64,000 nucleotides of DNA from Natronoglomus mannanivorans (GTDB lineage: Archaea > Halobacteriota > Halobacteria > Halobacteriales > Natrialbaceae), in contig JAOPKB010000002.1 in the NCBI GenBank assembly GCA_025517485.1, positions 605,118 through 669,117 of the forward strand, given 5' to 3'. This document shows positions 61,749-64,000 of this stretch, piece by piece (position 1 is the first letter of the stretch; every line of letters begins with the position of its first letter). The notes beneath the pieces were generated by a model, which saw only the letters and a program-made list of their open reading frames with translations, was not told the DNA's origin and ran no database searches. The translations under genes and the position numbers were made by a program.

Positions 61749-62999
61749 ATGGGTGAGACTAACATGCAATTCGATCGTCGTGAAGTACTCCGCACTACGG
61801 CCGGTGGAGCCGCCGTACTGATCGGACTCGGAAGCGTTGGCGGGGCGAGCGCACAGGACTCGATTTCGGTGACCGCCGTCTGGACCGACGACGAGGAAGC
61901 GGACTTCCTCGCGGTCGTCGACCACGTCGAGGAGGAGACAGGTCTCGAGATCTCCTACGAGCCCCGAGACACGGAAACCCTCCTGACGTCGACGTTGATG
62001 GACTACGAAGCGGGGGTCGCGACCGCGGACGTCGTCGTCCTGCCCACGGAGGGACGGGTCCGGCGAGACGGCGCGGCGGGCCACCTCGAGCCGCTGGGCG
62101 ATCTGTGGAACGAAGACGAGTACTCGACCGACCACGATACGGTGGCGGTCGACGGTGAGGTCTACGCCGCACCGTTCGGAATGGACCTCAAGCCCGGGTT
62201 CTGGTATCGCCCGTCGTTTTTCGACGAGCACGACCTCGAGGAGCCAGACGACTACGACGCGTTCCTCGAGTTACTCGCGGAGATCGACGGGATCGAGGAC
62301 GTCGAAGCGCCGCTGGCCTCGGGTAACGGGGACGGCTGGCCCCTCAGCGACGTGACGGAAGCGTTCATTCTCCGCCAGGACGACGGCCACCAACTCCAGC
62401 GGGACCTCATCGAGGGTGACGCGGAGTTCACCGACGAGCGCGTGGTCACCGCCTTCGAAGAACTGCAGGAACTCCACCTCGAGGGGTACTTCAGCGAACT
62501 CCGGGACTTCGGCATCCAGTACGAGTTCTTCTGGGCGAACGAGACGCCGCTTTACTTCATGGGGTCGTGGACGCCGGCGTTCGGCGCGATCGAGGATCCG
62601 GAGGATCTGGATTACTTCATGCTCCCCGGAACGGAGGCGATGGTGTCGAGTATCAACTGGTTCACCGTGCCGGCGTACACGGAGTCGACCGACGCGGCGA
62701 GAGAGGCTGTCGAGAGTATCATCTCGCCCGACGGCCAGCAGGTCTGGACCGAACGTGGCGGCTTCGTTCCCTCCTCGCTCGAGGTCTCCGAAGACGCCTA
62801 CGAACTCGACATCATGCGCGACCTCACCGAGCAAGCCGACGAGGTCGAACTCGTGCCGGACCTCGACGACGCGCTGGGGGACCCGTTCCAGGCGGAGTTC
62901 TGGTCGCAACTGCTCGGGCTCTGGGCGGAACCGGACCGGGACGTCCAGCCGATCGTCGAGTCACTCGACGGCGTGTTACAGGATACCGTCGGAGAGTAA
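61749..62999 (+). CDS. Extracellular solute-binding protein (ABC type 1), Tat-exported
   Basis: This protein of about 416 residues has a twin-arginine signal (FDRREVLRTTAGGAAVLIGL) ending near GGASAQDS, without a lipobox. The mature part is the maltose/multi-sugar binding fold (ISVTAVWTDDEEADFLAVVD; YAAPFGMDLKPGFWYRPSFF; YFMGSWTPAF). A sugar or oligosaccharide ligand is likely by family. No permease or ATPase gene occurs in the window; a small membrane protein gene follows by one base. A TATA-like CCATTAAGG lies 23-30 bases before the ATG. A second Met at 61764 is an alternative start. Confidence 0.87.
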   Translation: MGETNMQFDRREVLRTTAGGAAVLIGLGSVGGASAQDSISVTAVWTDDEEADFLAVVDHVEEETGLEISYEPRDTETLLTSTLMDYEAGVATADVVVLPTEGRVRRDGAAGHLEPLGDLWNEDEYSTDHDTVAVDGEVYAAPFGMDLKPGFWYRPSFFDEHDLEEPDDYDAFLELLAEIDGIEDVEAPLASGNGDGWPLSDVTEAFILRQDDGHQLQRDLIEGDAEFTDERVVTAFEELQELHLEGYFSELRDFGIQYEFFWANETPLYFMGSWTPAFGAIEDPEDLDYFMLPGTEAMVSSINWFTVPAYTESTDAAREAVESIISPDGQQVWTERGGFVPSSLEVSEDAYELDIMRDLTEQADEVELVPDLDDALGDPFQAEFWSQLLGLWAEPDRDVQPIVESLDGVLQDTVGE

Positions 63000-63000
63000 C

Positions 63001-63303
63001 GTGGCTGGCGCTGGCGACGACGGCAGCGGCAGCGATGGCGTCCTCGACTCCCTCGTCATCGTCGGGCAGGAGATTCGACGCAGCAGCGCCAACGCCGTCG
63101 CCGTCGACGTCCTCTACGTGTTTACGACGGCGTTTTTCACTACGCTCGCGGTTCGCGGGTTCTGGCCCGCGCTCGTCGCCGCACTCCCCCTCGCAGTCTT
63201 GCTCTCGTTCGCCTGGATGTCCTCGCGACTGTTCCTGCTCACGAACCTCGTCGTTGTCGTCCTGACCGTGGGGGCGACTCGAGCGGGGTACGTGCCACTG
63301 TGA
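63001..63303 (+). CDS. Small membrane protein, 100 aa
   Basis: It starts GTG 63001, one base after the solute-binding protein stop, so coupled translation is likely. An acidic Gly-rich N-terminus is followed by three hydrophobic segments (VDVLYVFTTAFFTTLAVRG; ALVAALPLAVLLSFAWMSSR; LFLLTNLVVVVLTVGAT). No ABC permease motif is visible and the length is far too short for one. It may be an auxiliary subunit or unrelated. No family recognised. Confidence 0.65.
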   Translation: MAGAGDDGSGSDGVLDSLVIVGQEIRRSSANAVAVDVLYVFTTAFFTTLAVRGFWPALVAALPLAVLLSFAWMSSRLFLLTNLVVVVLTVGATRAGYVPL

Positions 63304-63478
63304 GAGTCGATACTGCACGGTTTCTTCTTTCAGAATTGGTCGTACAACTCGCGGTCAGTACAGGTGGAGACATTATCGATGAAGATATGTCTATCTCGTA
63401 CGATCCCTTTGACAGGTCGTTTTCGGTAATCTCGAGCATTCCACAAAGTTCATCCCCACTCAATAACGAAATTTTTGT

Positions 63479-63673
63479 ATGGATTTGAGTCCGGTTGATA
63501 CTTTTCTTGGTGGTGCAGCCAAAGCGATTGCTGCTGTAGTTATCCTATTTGTTTTGTGGTTTTATTTTTCTATCAATATGTGGGTGTTTTACTTCATCGG
63601 AGGGATCGCTGCCGGACTCATTGGACTGTATGTAGTTATTGCAGTTCATCACTCCTATATTCGGTCTGCATGA
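63479..63673 (+). CDS. Small AT-rich membrane protein, 64 aa
   Basis: The protein has two helices (AIAAVVILFVLWFYFSINMW; VFYFIGGIAAGLIGLYVVIA) and a short tail. Its codons are markedly AT-rich at third positions compared with all genes to the left. An AT-rich stretch before the start (AACGAAATTTTTGTATGG) may be a promoter. The composition suggests acquired DNA that continues into the repeats at the right end. No function can be named. Confidence 0.6.
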   Translation: MDLSPVDTFLGGAAKAIAAVVILFVLWFYFSINMWVFYFIGGIAAGLIGLYVVIAVHHSYIRSA

Positions 63674-64000
63674 TCAATCTACGATAAGGAGCAGGTACTC
63701 TGATCGGTAATACCGATAAGTTCGCAGATGTATTTAGCAGATTGACGCATTTCTTTCCAAGCGCTCTACGATAGAACGCTACGGCCAGTACAGCAGAAGG
63801 AGTTACCGCTGTGGTTGGGCCACAAGCACAGCACCCGTGAACGAGCGAAGCGAGTGAGCGACCTTTTTAGCGTAGATTTTTGGAGGAGCGGTGAGCGAGC
63901 AGCGCGAGCGAACCCGACGAGAAAAAGGTACTTCTGTACACGTAGTTACCAGAAAGTAGGCGAGAATGCCCCGTCCTCAAGGAGCGAACGGTAGTGAGCG
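63674..64000. mobile_element. AT-richer region with repeats resembling the 3' end of an IS1341-type element
   Basis: There is no long open frame. The end of the window (63965-64000) reads AATGCCCCGTCCTCAAGGAG and continues GCGAACGGTAGTGAGCG. This resembles what I remember of the hairpin at the 3' end of haloarchaeal IS1341-type tnpB elements. The 3' arm of that hairpin would lie beyond the window. Segments of GAGCGAAGCGAGTGAGCG type (63844-63860) and T-runs around AGCGTAGATTTTTGG are other haloarchaeal repeat motifs. No TnpB frame is present upstream, so this would be a remnant or a non-autonomous element. The match is from memory. Confidence 0.35.

Noticed and set aside
63239..63488. Two small overlapping frames at 63300-63488 (+) and 63239-63463 (-)
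   Set aside because: Both lack a credible start region or family, and overlap each other; the AT-rich composition makes chance frames likely.

Overview
The window is chromosomal DNA of a halophilic archaeon (class Halobacteria), most like the Natrialbaceae-type haloarchaea. The GC content is high, predicted proteins are very acidic, and third codon positions are GC-rich. It carries a plant-type halophilic 2Fe-2S ferredoxin, TFB, MCM, Tat-dependent lipoproteins, a PGF-CTERM surface protein and many families known mainly from haloarchaea. The family-level placement is inference from gene content, not a measured phylogeny.

Layout. 1-5.2 kb: a truncated membrane-protein tail, ferredoxin, an Nramp-type metal transporter diverging from a PhyH-type oxygenase, prepilin peptidase PibD, a rubrerythrin-like zinc ribbon and a small membrane protein. 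5.2-9.0 kb: an ABC-2 exporter pair facing a TetR regulator, riboflavin synthase and a HIT hydrolase. 9.0-14.2 kb: a structured non-coding stretch, a uracil-DNA glycosylase, a frameshifted pseudogene, a small membrane protein and ileS. 14.2-25.5 kb: a secreted HExxH protein with a PGF-CTERM tail, an H-NOX-like protein without its heme histidine, prs, a Tat lipoprotein, a beta-propeller protein, glmM, membrane and stress proteins, and hisI with a coiled-coil partner. 25.5-34.7 kb: TFB, an MCM helicase with two mini-inteins, an HTH-10 regulator, a zinc-ribbon gene with an in-frame stop, a VOC protein, tRNA-Pro(TGG), a BofA-like protein and a DUF7504-like protein. 34.9-40.5 kb: a Ski2-like helicase beside an iron-siderophore ABC operon preceded by DtxR-type palindromes. 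40.6-53.3 kb: cupin, cold-shock protein, histidine kinase, a second ABC-2 exporter, two aldo/keto reductases, two Gfo/Idh dehydrogenases that bracket a two-gene cassette and a paralog remnant, an alpha/beta hydrolase and a GT87-type glycosyltransferase. 53.7-61.5 kb: a tight transglutaminase/DUF7269/DUF58/DUF7519 operon with a convergent MoxR ATPase. 61.7-64.0 kb: an orphan solute-binding protein, a small membrane protein, then AT-richer DNA that ends in repeats resembling the 3' end of an IS1341-type element.

Most of the window is ordinary housekeeping chromosome. The unusual features are local: the two inteins at the two ATPase motifs of MCM, the H-NOX fold with Ala in place of the heme-ligating His, the hairpin-rich 60-nt in-frame insert just before the helicase P-loop, two broken small genes, the Gfo/Idh remnant with its cassette, and the mobile-element debris at the right end. 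No CRISPR array, rRNA or complete insertion sequence was seen.
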